Positions 32,647-43,180 of a stretch of DNA of 64,000 nucleotides are shown in pieces. The notes beneath the pieces were generated by a model. The model was not told the DNA's origin, did no database searches, and saw only the letters and a list, made by a program, of their open reading frames with translations. Location of the stretch: the NCBI GenBank assembly GCA_964034945.1, contig OZ035960.1, positions 64,465,970 through 64,529,969 of the forward strand. The letters are read 5' to 3'. The position numbers and the translations under genes were made by a program. Source of the stretch: Chrysopilus asiliformis (Eukaryota; Arthropoda; Insecta; Diptera; Rhagionidae). Positions within the stretch are counted from its first letter, which is position 1. Each line of letters begins with the position of its first letter.

Positions 32647-34035
32647 TTTAACCGACTTCCAAAAAGGAAAAGGTTCTCAATTCCACCTGAATATTTTTTT
32701 TTTTTTTTTAATGTATGTTCACGCCTAACTTTTTACTGGGTTGACCGATTTTGGTCATCCCAAAGAGAAAGTTGTAGAGAAAGTTCCTGGTTGGACTCCG
32801 GTTGGTTCATGGGCAAAAATGGACCATTAGGGGGGGTACCCCCCATACAAACGAAAACGTTTTTTCCGAATTTCTCAAAAACGGTGCATCTTATCAAAAA
32901 AGTCTAAGAACAAAAGTTATTTAGAATATGATTCTACATAAAACTCCCATACATCAAAATCCGATTGGAATAAATTTTAAAAAATCTGATTGGAAAGTTC
33001 GACTTCAAAGTGTAATTTTGGTACAAGTGCTCAAATTAAGATACCAATATCACCATACAGGTTTTCAATAATTGCCAGATTGGCAATTATAGCTTTTGTT
33101 ATGTTTTTACGTTGTGTTCAGTCAGAGCCGTATTAACAAGTTTGAGCGCCCTGGGCTAAATAAAATTTTGCACCCTTACATAGTTTTATTGTAAAAATGC
33201 AATTTCATTTTTTAAAATATTCTTTAATTCAAAACACAGTACTAACTTAAATTACAGATACGCTAAATATAAAGAAAATTAAAAAAAAAGCAATCAAAAT
33301 TTCATCGCCTCAGATCGATGGCGCCCCTGGGCTGTAGCCCAATTAGCCCTATGGTTAATTGGGCCTTGTGTTCAGTACAACACAAGGAAGGTTCTCTTAT
33401 ATATTTCCCCCGTGTTAACCTACCCCTTCAAACCCCTCCCTGCTTGGGATATCGAGTAAAATTCTTTGTATTGTGTTCAGTACAATATTTGGAAGATTCT
33501 TTTATATATTTCTCATCTGCGGACTTATCCCCTCAAACCCTTTGTAATTTTACCTATATTAAAAATTGAAACTAAAAACGTTCGAAATAAAAAAAAAAAT
33601 TTCTAAAAAAAATAAAACCGACTTTAAAAAAAAAACTGAAAAGAGAAAAAAGCACTAAAAAGAAAAAAATAATTTCAAACTATGTCCATTAATAGCGTAT
33701 TTGAAATTTGGCTTTTTTGGAGTGGCGTTAAATTTGCAACTAAAATAAATTACATACTTTCTAACCCTTAAGGCTAATCGTTTACATACTTTCTAACCCT
33801 TAAGGCTAACTAAGAACTAAGATCGACTCCAAAAATTTTGTTGTCAAACAGATTAACTATAGACACGGCTCTTACAATAGAAATTTTACAACGATTTTAT
33901 TTAGTGTAAATTTAACGCCACTCCAAAAAAGCCAAATTTCAAATACGCTATTAATGGACATAGTTTGAAATTATTTTTTTCTTTTTAGTGCTTTTTTCTC
34001 TTTTCAGTTTTTTTTTAAAGTCGGTTTTATTTTTT
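32647..34035. mobile_element. 1.39-kb composite insertion inside the LTR element
   Basis: Bounded by AACCGACTTCC at the left and AAAGTCGGTT at the right, which are inverted. Inside are an R560 fragment (32808-33107, minus), unassigned sequence and a fold-back unit at 33590-34035. It separates RNase H from integrase at a codon boundary. It could be one TIR element with later insertions, or two neighbouring events. Confidence 0.75.
33590..34035. repeat. Inverted repeat with about 140-bp arms
   Basis: AAAAGCACTAAAAAGAAAAA, TTTCAAACTATGTCCATTAA and GGAGTGGCGTTAAATTTGCA (33640-33745) are repeated in inverted order at 33905-34030. The loop at 33750-33900 has a local duplication, CATACTTTCTAACCCTTAAG (33755 and 33785). 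Confidence 0.88.
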
Positions 34036-36381
34036 TTATTGAGTTTCAATTTTAAACTCATGAATTTTTTCATCACTTATATTCAAAGTGTGTACTAATT
34101 GGTCTAAATCTTTGATTTCTGTTTCAGTCTCTGGCAAAGAATTTCTTGAGAGAAAATCAGCAATATACATATATTTGCCTGGCAAATAAGATATTTGTAC
34201 TTGATATTTCATTAATCTTAGCCTCATACGCTGTAATCGTGGAGAAGGAATTTTATGTAATTCTTTTTCCATCAGACTCACAAGGGGTTTGTGATCTGTT
34301 TCGATACTTATCTCGCGCCCATAAATATAATTATGGTACTTAGAACATGCAAACACAATTGCTAAAAATTCTTTTTCAATTTGTGAGTATCGAATCTCTG
34401 TCTCTGAAAGGCTTCGTGAAGCAAAACAAACTGGAACTTTGTTTTGCAGTAAACATGCTCCTAAACCATACTTTGAAGCATCAGTTTGGATCGTTATATG
34501 TTTACTGGAATTAAAAACGTTTAACGTTGGAGCGTTAATAATGAAGTTCTTAATTTTATCTAGACATTCATCATGTGTTGGCAACCATGAAAATAATACT
34601 TGATTCTTCAGGAGCTCTCGAAGAGGCTGTGATATTTCGGACAAATTTGGTACAAACTCACGGACATAATTTATCATACCTAGCAGACATTGTAAATCTT
34701 TTTTATTTTTCGGAGCTTGAAGTGCTACTAAAGCTTTTGTTCTCTCAGGATCACAAGAAATACCTTCTTCACTAAAAATTTTCCCTAAATACTTAACTCT
34801 TTGTTGTTTAAATTGAATCTTATCTTTGTTAAATTTAATATTTAGGTCTCTAGCTCTTTGTACAACTTTTCTTAAAATCTCATCATGCTCTTTTTCAGAG
34901 TCGGCTGCTATGAGCAAATCATCGATATAAATTGTTACTCCCGATATATTTGAAAAATTTTGTTCATTGTATTTTTGAAAAACTTCTGGCCCCGTTTTTA
35001 AGGGAGTTGCAAAAGTACAAAACTTCCTGGAGCTCTCATCTAGTTTCACATGCCAATAGCCGTCTTTCAAATCTAATACCGTAAACCATTTTTTGTTTGT
35101 TAATTTTGTTGATAATTCTTGAACGGACGGAATGAGATAATTTTCTAATTTTATGTATTTGTTAATTTCCTTGGGATCGATACAAATTCTTATCAAATTT
35201 TTGGATTTTTCCACCAAAACAATATTGGAAACCCATTCAGCAGCCTCATTAACCTTTTCTATAATCTCCATTTTAACTAATCTTTCTAATTCCTGTTTTA
35301 GTGGTTCGACTAATGATAAGGGAATCCTTCTAGGCGGGTGTGCTACAGGTATTGCTCTATCCGATAATTCAATTTTATAATCTTTTATAAAACACCCTAA
35401 ACCTTCAAAGATGTCTAAATTTTTTTTTACAAACTGGTCTTTCTCAGTTAAACATTCTATGTTACTAATCCTTTTAATTAAACTCAATTCATTGCATCCT
35501 CTTAGACCCAAAATTGGAACTGATTTAATATCCGCAATAATGAAGTTTTGTGACGATATTTGATTTCCCAACATGCAAACCAAATCTGATTTCCCGACTA
35601 CTTTAATTTGACTCCCCCCGTATCCTTCTAACTTTTTGTCACAACTTTCTAAATTTCCATCTTTAATCTTTTTAAACAAATAAAACGGCAACACATTCAC
35701 TTCTGCGCCCGTATCCAACTTAAAATTTATCAAGTAGTTATTGACTCGAATTTTTTGAAACCAGGCTTTTGTTTCAGAAAATGACTCGTTTGCTTTTGTG
35801 CTTACAACAGTATCGATAAACAAAGAATCCTCTTCGTTTTCAGTTATCCTCAATTCAGTTACTTTTTTCGTAAAGCACATTTCTGCGAAATGGTTCATTT
35901 TCCCACAATTTGAACATTTTTTCCCATATGCCGGACATTTCCCGAAATCATGAGAGCGATTACAAGATCTACAGCTTTTCTTCCTAAAATGAACAAATTT
36001 ATTAGAATTCAAATTGTTATTATTTTGTGATTTGATAAAATGATTTTGTTCTTTTTTTGATTCTTTTGATATACTCGTCTGATGTTTTACTGCAAATACG
36101 CTGCTCGATGGATTCTGCATACTCTCCATGTGCTGCTTTGTTGCCTCCCAATTTCGGCAAACCTCCACTGCTTTGTCCATTGTCAAATTATCCGCTTCTA
36201 GAAGTTTTTTCCTAAGGTTATTGTCCTGGATCCCCAACACAATGCGATCTCGAACCATGCGGTCCTCCATGCTTTTAAACTCACACGTTTTTATTAGTTT
36301 CCGAATTTCCATGAAAAAATTTTCGAATGGCTCATCATTTTGTTGTTTCCTGGTGTGAAATCTGTATGCTTCATAAACCAC
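34036..36381 (-). pseudogene. Gag-Pol: zinc knuckles, protease, RT and RNase H
   Basis: A 781-residue frame. In order: the capsid end (about 1-100); a Cys/His region CRSCNRSHDFGKCPAYGKKC followed by SNCGKMNHFAEMC (about 135-170); an aspartic protease with FKLDTGAEVNVLP (about 222); the reverse transcriptase with FTVLDLKDGYWHVKL (motif A Asp) and VTIYIDDLLIAADS (motif C, YIDD); the RNase H with IQTDASKYGLGACLL and IETDHKPLVSL. Between FATP and GPEVFQKYNEQ the RT lacks roughly 13 residues of the usual F/YxFxxxPFGL segment, so it would be inactive. The frame ends at a stop supplied by the insertion at 32647-34035. Best resemblance is to K02A2.6-like gypsy elements. Confidence 0.92.
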
Positions 36382-36770
36382 ATTTTTTTCGGTTTACAGA
36401 AGTTTTCGAATGATTCCACCACTTTATCGTAAGACTTCTTATCATCCTCACTCACATTAAATGAATTAAAGACCTCCACACCTTGGGGCCCAATTGCGTT
36501 TAAAAAAATCGCGATTTTCACTGCCTCGGATTTCTTGTCAATTTCACTTGCGGTCGCAAAAATCTCGAAATTTTGCTTGAAAATCCGCCAACTTTCGGCG
36601 ACATTACCGTCAAGGCTAAGGTTTTCCACTTTTTTTACAATATCCATTACTGTAGCTTCACGCACAATCACTTTCTTTAATTTCTTTGGTGGCCGTCCAC
36701 GCGGTCTCCCATAAGTTTCTTCTTCAAATTTATACGGCTGATTCACTTTTTTTTTTTTTGATTTACCCAT
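36294..36770 (-). pseudogene. Gag, N-terminal part (frameshifted)
   Basis: A 158-residue frame starts MGKSKKKK and has a basic AT-hook-like patch GRPRGRPPKKLKK, then a helical capsid-like region AESWRIFKQNFEIFATASE. It goes out of frame at an A homopolymer near 36381, where the next frame (36381-34036) continues the capsid with FENFFMEIRKLIKTCEF. A one-base indel in the homopolymer, or a sequencing error there, explains the break. The ATG lies 33 bp inside the 5' LTR. Confidence 0.85.
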
Positions 36771-36803
36771 CTGGGTGCAATTTTTTGGTTATCAACTGCG
36801 CCA

Positions 36804-36876
36804 TGTTGTATACTCCTCGAGTGTCTGATAGCCACTGGCTCTTTATTAAGTACCAAACTGTATTACATATACTACA
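36804..36876 (-). repeat. 5' LTR, 73 bp
   Basis: Identical to 31183-31255, with TG...CA ends. The primer-binding site directly adjoins it (complement of 36786-36803). The gag ATG is only 33 bp away. Confidence 0.9.
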
Positions 36877-37620
36877 AGGGTGTTTTTAGGTAAATATTTA
36901 CAAGCATTTCAGCTGAATCGGTGAAGAAAAAAAATTATACAATATTTTACTGAATTTAAACTCAGTAAGAAATTCAGTTAAATATATATTTTTTTCTTAT
37001 ATTCGATTGTTTAAAAAAAAAACATTTTAAAAATAAACAATTAATTTACTAAATTTTATTTAGCAAATATTTATGTGTATTGGCAGGTATTTACCGACCA
37101 AATTTAAAAGAATAACCATGCCGAGATACTTCACCTTTTGTCATTAAATTGAATTTTTCAATATAAAGGAGAGAGGGATGAAACTAAGTCATATTTTTAT
37201 TGAAAATTACATCTAACCTTCCTTAAGTGTTTAGTAGTTACAAGTGCTTAAATTTTATCCTCCCACATCTAATAACCGCATCTAATCAAAAATCAGACAT
37301 GGAAGCGACCAAGGGCGTGGCGTGAGTTTTGAAGCTAAGGATGCAAATTTTAAAACTTTAATGTTTTGGAATTTAATTGCCAACTTAAGGTTTTTATGTT
37401 ATTAATAAAGGTATTTTTTGTGTTGTGCAAAAATACATCTCTCGTTAGCTACTTAAATGAATGACAATAAAATAATAAAAAGTTCAAAACATTAAAATAA
37501 CTTGTACTTTATGATTATGAAAATGATTATGAAAAATTCATCCGATCTTTGATCCCCAGACTACGAAATTATAATGTGTTTGTTTTTAATTCGAGACACT
37601 TATATATCCGAATCGAAAGA
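36877..37620. repeat. Diverged relative of the P2 arm plus unassigned sequence
   Basis: 36950-37260 parallels the P2 arm at 15770-16010: TTCTTATATTCGATTGTTT, CTAAATTTTATTTAGCAAAT, GGCAGGTATTTACCGACC and GTCATTAAATTGAATTTTTC in the same order. This is an older copy, well diverged. Nothing recognised in 37260-37620. Confidence 0.6.
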
Positions 37621-37623
37621 AAA

Positions 37624-37930
37624 AGTAAATTAATGATCTTTTTGTATAAAAAATACTGTTATAAAATAAAATATTTACGATTGTCCGCATAAACCCGGAT
37701 ACACCAAGATCGTTCTTAAACTTTAACCGAAAATCGTCTCGTACAACTTTTATTTACTGTTGTTATGTTTAACTTTGGTTTTGGTCTCCCGCGATCAAGA
37801 ATATTTTGTTTTTCAGAAAAAGAGCGCGAACTAAATGATTGTTTTAATAAGCTATCGATTACACAACAATCTGCCATTTTTACCAAACTATTGAAATCAC
37901 AAAAATCACACAATAAAAAGACACGCTAAT
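37624..37930 (-). pseudogene. TTF-type zinc-finger (hAT-related) fragment
   Basis: The frame 37913-37716 reads MADCCVIDSLLKQSFSSRSF then SEKQNILDRGRPKPKLNIT and CTRRFSVKV before a stop. The translation continues in frame with ERSWCIRVYADNRKYF. The NEKxxILxxGRPxPxLN pattern followed by a R-x-F-x...W segment resembles the start of TTF-type zinc-finger proteins linked to hAT transposases. No transposase core is visible nearby. The stop and short length mark it as a relic. A host gene exon is less likely. Confidence 0.45.
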
Positions 37931-38240
37931 AAATAAACAATTTAAGACACTAATGCATTTTTTTTACTTATTTTCACTCGGAAGCAACGATTCGAATTGC
38001 TTATTTCACCTCTTCCTGTTGCATATGACATTACGAGGCAAAAGAGAAATGATCGCCCGAAAGAAATTTTTATTTTTGGAATGGTTTTTTTAAAACGCGA
38101 AAACCGCGTATTTTTTCTTCAAAATATTAGATATAGAATTACTCAAAACAAAATCATCTAAATGTCCTCCAAAAAAAACTTTTTAAATACGGATTTTAGT
38201 TTTTTAGTTATTTAAATAAAAGCGCAAATTATTTGACTTC
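37931..38240. other. Gene-free AT-rich stretch
   Basis: No coding or repeat signal recognised. Confidence 0.4.
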
Positions 38241-39660
38241 TGCTGAGGTGGAAGCAATTTTTATTTTGCATCCACATTCTCTGTTCGGGCTCAGACCTAC
38301 TTGCGTTGGGTCTAGCTCGAGATAAATGAGGAGGTGCAGATCTACTTAATTCTAATTAACTTTATTCAAAATAATTTACAATAATTCAATCTCAATAATT
38401 CACTATATTGCTGCTTATACAATTCTGTTGCTGAAGTTGCTCGGTCGTCTTTTGTTGTATTCGATTGTGATGTCAGTGTCGTTGACTGAAGTATCGTTGG
38501 ATTCTTTGTTTCCTTTGATGTTCAGTTTGCTGGAAGTTGGATATCGTCTTGTATCCAGTGTAATTGCACCGGAACTTGGAGGTAGAATGTGGACCTTATC
38601 TTGTCCTATCGCACCGTAACCTGTGCCTAGAATCTGGACCTTATCTTGTCCAATCGCACCGTAACCTGTGCCTAGAATCTGGACCTTATCTTGTCCAATC
38701 GCACCGTAACCTGTGCCTAGAATCTGTACCTTAACCTGTACAATCGCACCGTAACCTGTGCCTAGAATCTGGACCTTATCTTGTCCAATCGCACCGTAAC
38801 CTATGCCTAGAATCTACCTTATCTTGTCCAATCGCACCGTAACCTGTGCCTAGAATCTGTACCTTAACCTGTACAATCGCACCGTAACCTGTGCCTAGAA
38901 TCTGGACCTTATCTTATCCAATCGCACCGTAACTTGTGCCTAGAATTTGCAACTTAACCTGTGCCTGGTGACTATCGGGTTTTACTGGGGTGGTTAGTGT
39001 GAGAACTATTAAGAGCTGTGCTCGAAACCGAAGTTAGAACCGAAGTCATTTGCTTCGAGCGGAGCTGTGTCTTTTATACCCGCTGAAGTAGCGGAATTTC
39101 CAATCTACGATAAAGTAGTGGAGGGGATGTCCCTTTTCTGGAGGATAAACTTATATACAATTTTGGTATTGTAGTGATAAGCTCTTCGTACTTTATTCAT
39201 GGGACCTTATAGTGGTACGCTAATTGTCATCTAGGGAATGTGGTCTTTAGTGCAAATGTTTCCCGTGGATAGTGGCTACAATGATATTTGCGCATCTAAT
39301 TCAATGACGTCTGCGCATGGATGGTAACGTCATGGTTGTGCTGAACTGTCGGTTTTGTTTTGCTAGATTCGTCGATGGGATTGAGGCGGATGGTGAAGGA
39401 ACTATGGGTGGCAGAAATGGGTGGCAGACATGGGAGGTAAGGTAAGTTTAAGGCAGCTTGCTCTTACTTGGGCGACTGCCCTACTAATGTGTTTGGTTGA
39501 TGTTTTTCTTCTTGTTTTATAGTGAGCCGGTGGAGCACCCTTTGCCCCGAGGGGGTGTTCCACCTAGTCTTTCTTCGGGGAGTTCGTGCAAACTTTGAGG
39601 TAATTGTTTTTCTTATGATTATTAATTTCCCATTTTTGATTTGTTTATTTTTAGATATAT
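38241..39660. other. Possible BEL/Pao LTR or leader region with minisatellite
   Basis: Carries the 45-bp minisatellite (38583-38960) and then GC-richer unique sequence. It lies on the 3' side of the minus-strand BEL fragment and ends near a (G)14 run at 39664-39679, next to a purine-rich complement (GCGGGCGGGAGAATG). An LTR is possible, but a second copy that would prove it is absent. Confidence 0.35.
38583..38960. repeat. 45-bp minisatellite, about eight units
   Basis: The unit is CCTGTGCCTAGAATCTGGAC + CTTATCTTGTCCAATCGCAC + CGTAA. Variants with GTACCTTAACCTGTACAATC alternate. 45 is a multiple of three, but no long frame is associated. Confidence 0.95.
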
Positions 39661-39871
39661 GATAATGTGTTCAGGGGGGGGGGGGGGGCTGAACATTCTC
39701 CCGCCCGCTGAAATATTGATTTCAGAGAAAGCATTTTATCTTAATTCAAATAAATATTTGATTCAGTTCTCTTTTTTGTTTATTTCTTTTTATATTTTAA
39801 TTCATTATAATTCATTTACAGTTTATTTAATTCATAATTTAGTTTTCTTTTTACAGTTTTATTTTTTAATT

Positions 39872-41300
39872 TAGACAGGTGGTCTGGATCAACTTGCCTT
39901 CTTTAGTTGTTCGAATTTTGACAATGAATTTTCCGGATCTTAAATTGAGTCGTTTTCCTGGCATGATTCTTTCCGGGATTCTTGACAACAGAAGATTAGA
40001 GTTAGATGCCCATTTTCTTAGTGGCAGACAGCCGGCATTCAATAGATCCATCATTTGCTGATATTGCGTGATGAGTTCATTGTGGGTATCGGCGCCTGCC
40101 AAGGCATTATCCACATAGAAATTATTCAAGGTAATTTGGGAGGCGATTGGATATTTTTCTTGTTCGTCCTGGGCTAACTGATGCAAAGTTCGGATGGCTA
40201 GATATGGAGCGGAAGCGGTTCCGAAGCTGACCGTAGTGAGATTGTCTGATCGGCATAAGATTCGTTGATACGATTGATGTTCCGGGGTTACTAGTATCTG
40301 TCGGTACATTTTCTCGATATCTGCTGATTACGCTAATTTATAAGTCCTCCATTGTAGTAGGATGGTACGGAGATCTTCTTGAATAGTCGGTCCCACCAAT
40401 AGTAAGTCATTTAGGGAGTTTCCGCCCTTTGTTTTTTGCGATGCGTTGAAGAATGCTCGTAATTTTGTGGTAGTACTGTCATTTTTTATCACGGGATGAT
40501 GGGGAAGGTAATATGATTGGCTTTTTGCTTGATCATCTGAAGTTCAACTGGAGACCATATGCTTTAAATTTTGGTATTCTTCTATGCATTTTGAATATTC
40601 TGTTCGCTGATTGGGATTTGATGCAAAACGTCGTTCCAATTGTAAGAATCGTGTTAGAGCAATGCTGTATGAATCTTCGAGATGTAATGGTATGTTTGGG
40701 TTAAATGGGAGATGTACGATATATCTTCATTTCGAGAATGAGTGCTTTGAAAATGATTTTCGCAATATTTTTCAGATTCAGAGAAAGGAGGTTGGTCAGT
40801 GGATTCTTCATGAATTTCGGTAACCATGAAATTATGCATGGAAGCATTCGAAGCTTTGGTTTTTATTTGTCCCGATATTATCCAGCCGAAATGGGTGTTT
40901 TGAGCCAGGGGTGAGGTCAGGGTTCCTAATTTGATACCTTTAACCATAATGGCGGCATAGATGTCAGCTCCCAATAATAGGTCAACTTTTCCTGGTTTGT
41001 CAAACTGTGGGTGTGCTAGAGGGAGATGTTGACAAGATTCTTTCTAAAGGTGATTAGCTGGTAACATGCCAGTAATTGAGGGCAATACATAAGCAGAAAT
41101 GATGAATTTTTGTGGGCTATGTTTGGATTTTAATGTGACTAGAATTTTAGCTTTGCATGTGTTAGTTTTAGATCCTCCAATACCGGCATATGTGCGGAAA
41201 TTCTCTGTTTCTTTAATTTCAGTTGTTGAACAGCGTTTTCGGTTATGAACCTGCTTTGTGATCCTTGATCGATTCTCCAGTCGTTAACATAGGTTTTCAT
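39872..41300 (-). pseudogene. BEL/Pao retrotransposon: protease and RT remains
   Basis: Minus strand from about 41300. The protease region has WRIDQGSQSRFITENAVQQL (the DQGSQ active-site pattern of BEL). The segment IGADIYAAIMVKGIKLGTL, then AQNTHFGWIISGQI follows. After a rearranged stretch the reverse transcriptase reads YYLPHHPVIKNDSTTTKLRA, FFNASQKTKGGNSLNDLLLV, GPTIQEDLRTILLQW, an in-frame stop, SADIEKMYRQILV (motif A), FGTASAPYLAIRTLHQLA and FYVDNALAGADT. The last motif is normally YVDD; the second Asp is Asn here. Gag, RNase H and integrase are missing. The fragment is clearly inactive. Confidence 0.9.
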
Positions 41301-43178
41301 CTCTTAAAGTTTAGTTTTATCTCTCTTCGTACAAAACTCATAGATGCAACAATAATTTCTGCTTCCACACAGTTCCAAAGGCAAGTTAAGAAATTCTCTC
41401 TTTTTTTGAAGTCAGTCGCGGTTGAATATATCATGACTGTATGATAAAATTCATTTTGTGCTGTAGTGAAGCTACAAACGGCACAAAACAGTAACTCTAA
41501 GTTGGCTCACCCTTTACAATAAACTCAAACTTAATTATGATCGAATTTTGAAAAAAAAAATGTTTCAACTTAAAAACTCAGTTACCAATATTTTTGTGAG
41601 ATTTGTAAGGGATGCAATGCATCCAATGGCGCCACGCCCCTGGAAGCGACTCAGTCAGAAACTTTCCAAAAACTTTTGTTGTTAGAAACGATTATACTTT
41701 TATATCGTCGGTATACAGGCAAAACACACTAAGTCAATAGTGTTGATTTCGAGAAAATCATTTTAAGTTTGCTATAAATGTATTGTAATTTTGGGCTTGG
41801 TTCCAAAATAAAATAACGTATGCAGCGCAGGATAACATCGATGGACTTTGCCATTTTCAGCAAAAAAGAGAAAAGGCAATTCGTTTACATAGTTATGATA
41901 ACTTAAAACCCCAAGAAAGTGACTTAGTGTGTTTTGACAAAATCTTTACACAAAAAAAAACGTTAGTTACCATCTTACAAAAAAAATTCATGGAAAATAG
42001 TGACTAGGAAAAGGTTTTCCTTAAAATTTTCAGAAACTTTCTTCCGTCGTGGAAACTTTCGTGGTAACTTTCCATTCCAGCTTTTTGTTTTTGTGAAAAG
42101 CTGAGATAATTTTCTTTCATTTTGATTGATATAAAGATGTATCTATGATAAGCTACGATTCGAGCTATGAATTAAAAAAAAATTGGTTCATGCAACTGAA
42201 AGTTTCCGCACGAATCAAAAAATCTTCAAACGACCAGTAAAAATACAAAAACGCATTTGAATCTACTCGGTGCAAGGGTCCTAGGCAAAACTGTTATTCC
42301 AAGTTAAACATTGGATAATCGCTGGGTCCCAAAAATGTTATCCACTTGCTCCACAAGAAATTTTAGTTTGACGCTTCGAAGGAGTCCAGCAATAAAAACA
42401 ATTTTTACTGCTCTTTTTATTTTAAGAAAACACTAGATACGAATATATTCTAATTTAACCAATTAATGGCTGTCGTATTAAACAGTCGAATTAAAAAATG
42501 GGTGTATCCAATCGAAATTAAATCTTAATCTTTAAATTTTTCACTAAACGCTTAACTGCAAAAGTGTGTCAATCTACACAATTCTCACGAAAAAGTAATA
42601 TGAATCGTTTTTTAAACATCGACAGTCATAAATTTATATATTATTAAACTTTTAAATCCGCTTAGAGCGTTTGCTTATTTTTGTTTCAGTAATTCGCGAC
42701 ACAGAAAATTTCCTTAAGAATATTTAATGATTCGCGACACACAAAGTTTCCAACCGGCAAAAATTACCTTACGGCTCGACGATAGAATTAGAAGTCTCCT
42801 TTGTCTTGTTGAGTTTTAACATGGTGGGAAACGTTTTTTAGGGAATATGTTGGGTGATTGAAATGAGATAGGTGTCTGAAGAATGGCAACGAGGATCATA
42901 CTAGGAATTGGAATGCACAAATCATATTTGCTTTTGAAATTAACCAACGTAACTTGTGGAGAACACTGAAATGGGAAAAGGCGTGAGAGTGTATTGCGGA
43001 CGACTTACAAAAAAACAACAACGACAAAGGATTTTTCCGATTCAGTTTTGCCTTGTCAATCGTCGATTCGATACCGCTTCCACCAAAGGCTTCATCGTTT
43101 CATCCATTCACAAGTAAAAGGCAGAAATCGCATTCGGAGGATATGTCGGTTAAAAAAAACTGCCTACAATATGCATTA
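41301..43178. other. Gene-free stretch, about 1.9 kb
   Basis: AT-rich, no reading frame with recognisable domains. Repeated phrases (TTCGCGACACAGAAAATTTCC at 42699, TTCGCGACACACAAAGTTTCC at 42731) show a local 32-bp tandem duplication. No TE ends identified. Confidence 0.4.
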
Positions 43179-43180
43179 GG

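Larger units (their letters stand above)
31183..36876 (-). mobile_element. Ty3/gypsy-type LTR retrotransposon with 73-bp LTRs
   Basis: Two identical 73-bp direct repeats (31183-31255 and 36804-36876) begin TGTTGTATACTCC and end ATATACTACA. They are flanked by AGGGT at 31178-31182 and 36877-36881, a perfect 5-bp target duplication. On the minus strand the right repeat is followed at once by TGGCGCAGTTGATAACC (primer-binding site, tRNA-Ser-like). The left repeat is preceded by a purine tract AAAAAAAAGGGAGA. Coding order is gag, protease, reverse transcriptase, RNase H, integrase. A 1.39-kb insertion (32647-34035) and small lesions disable it. Confidence 0.93.
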
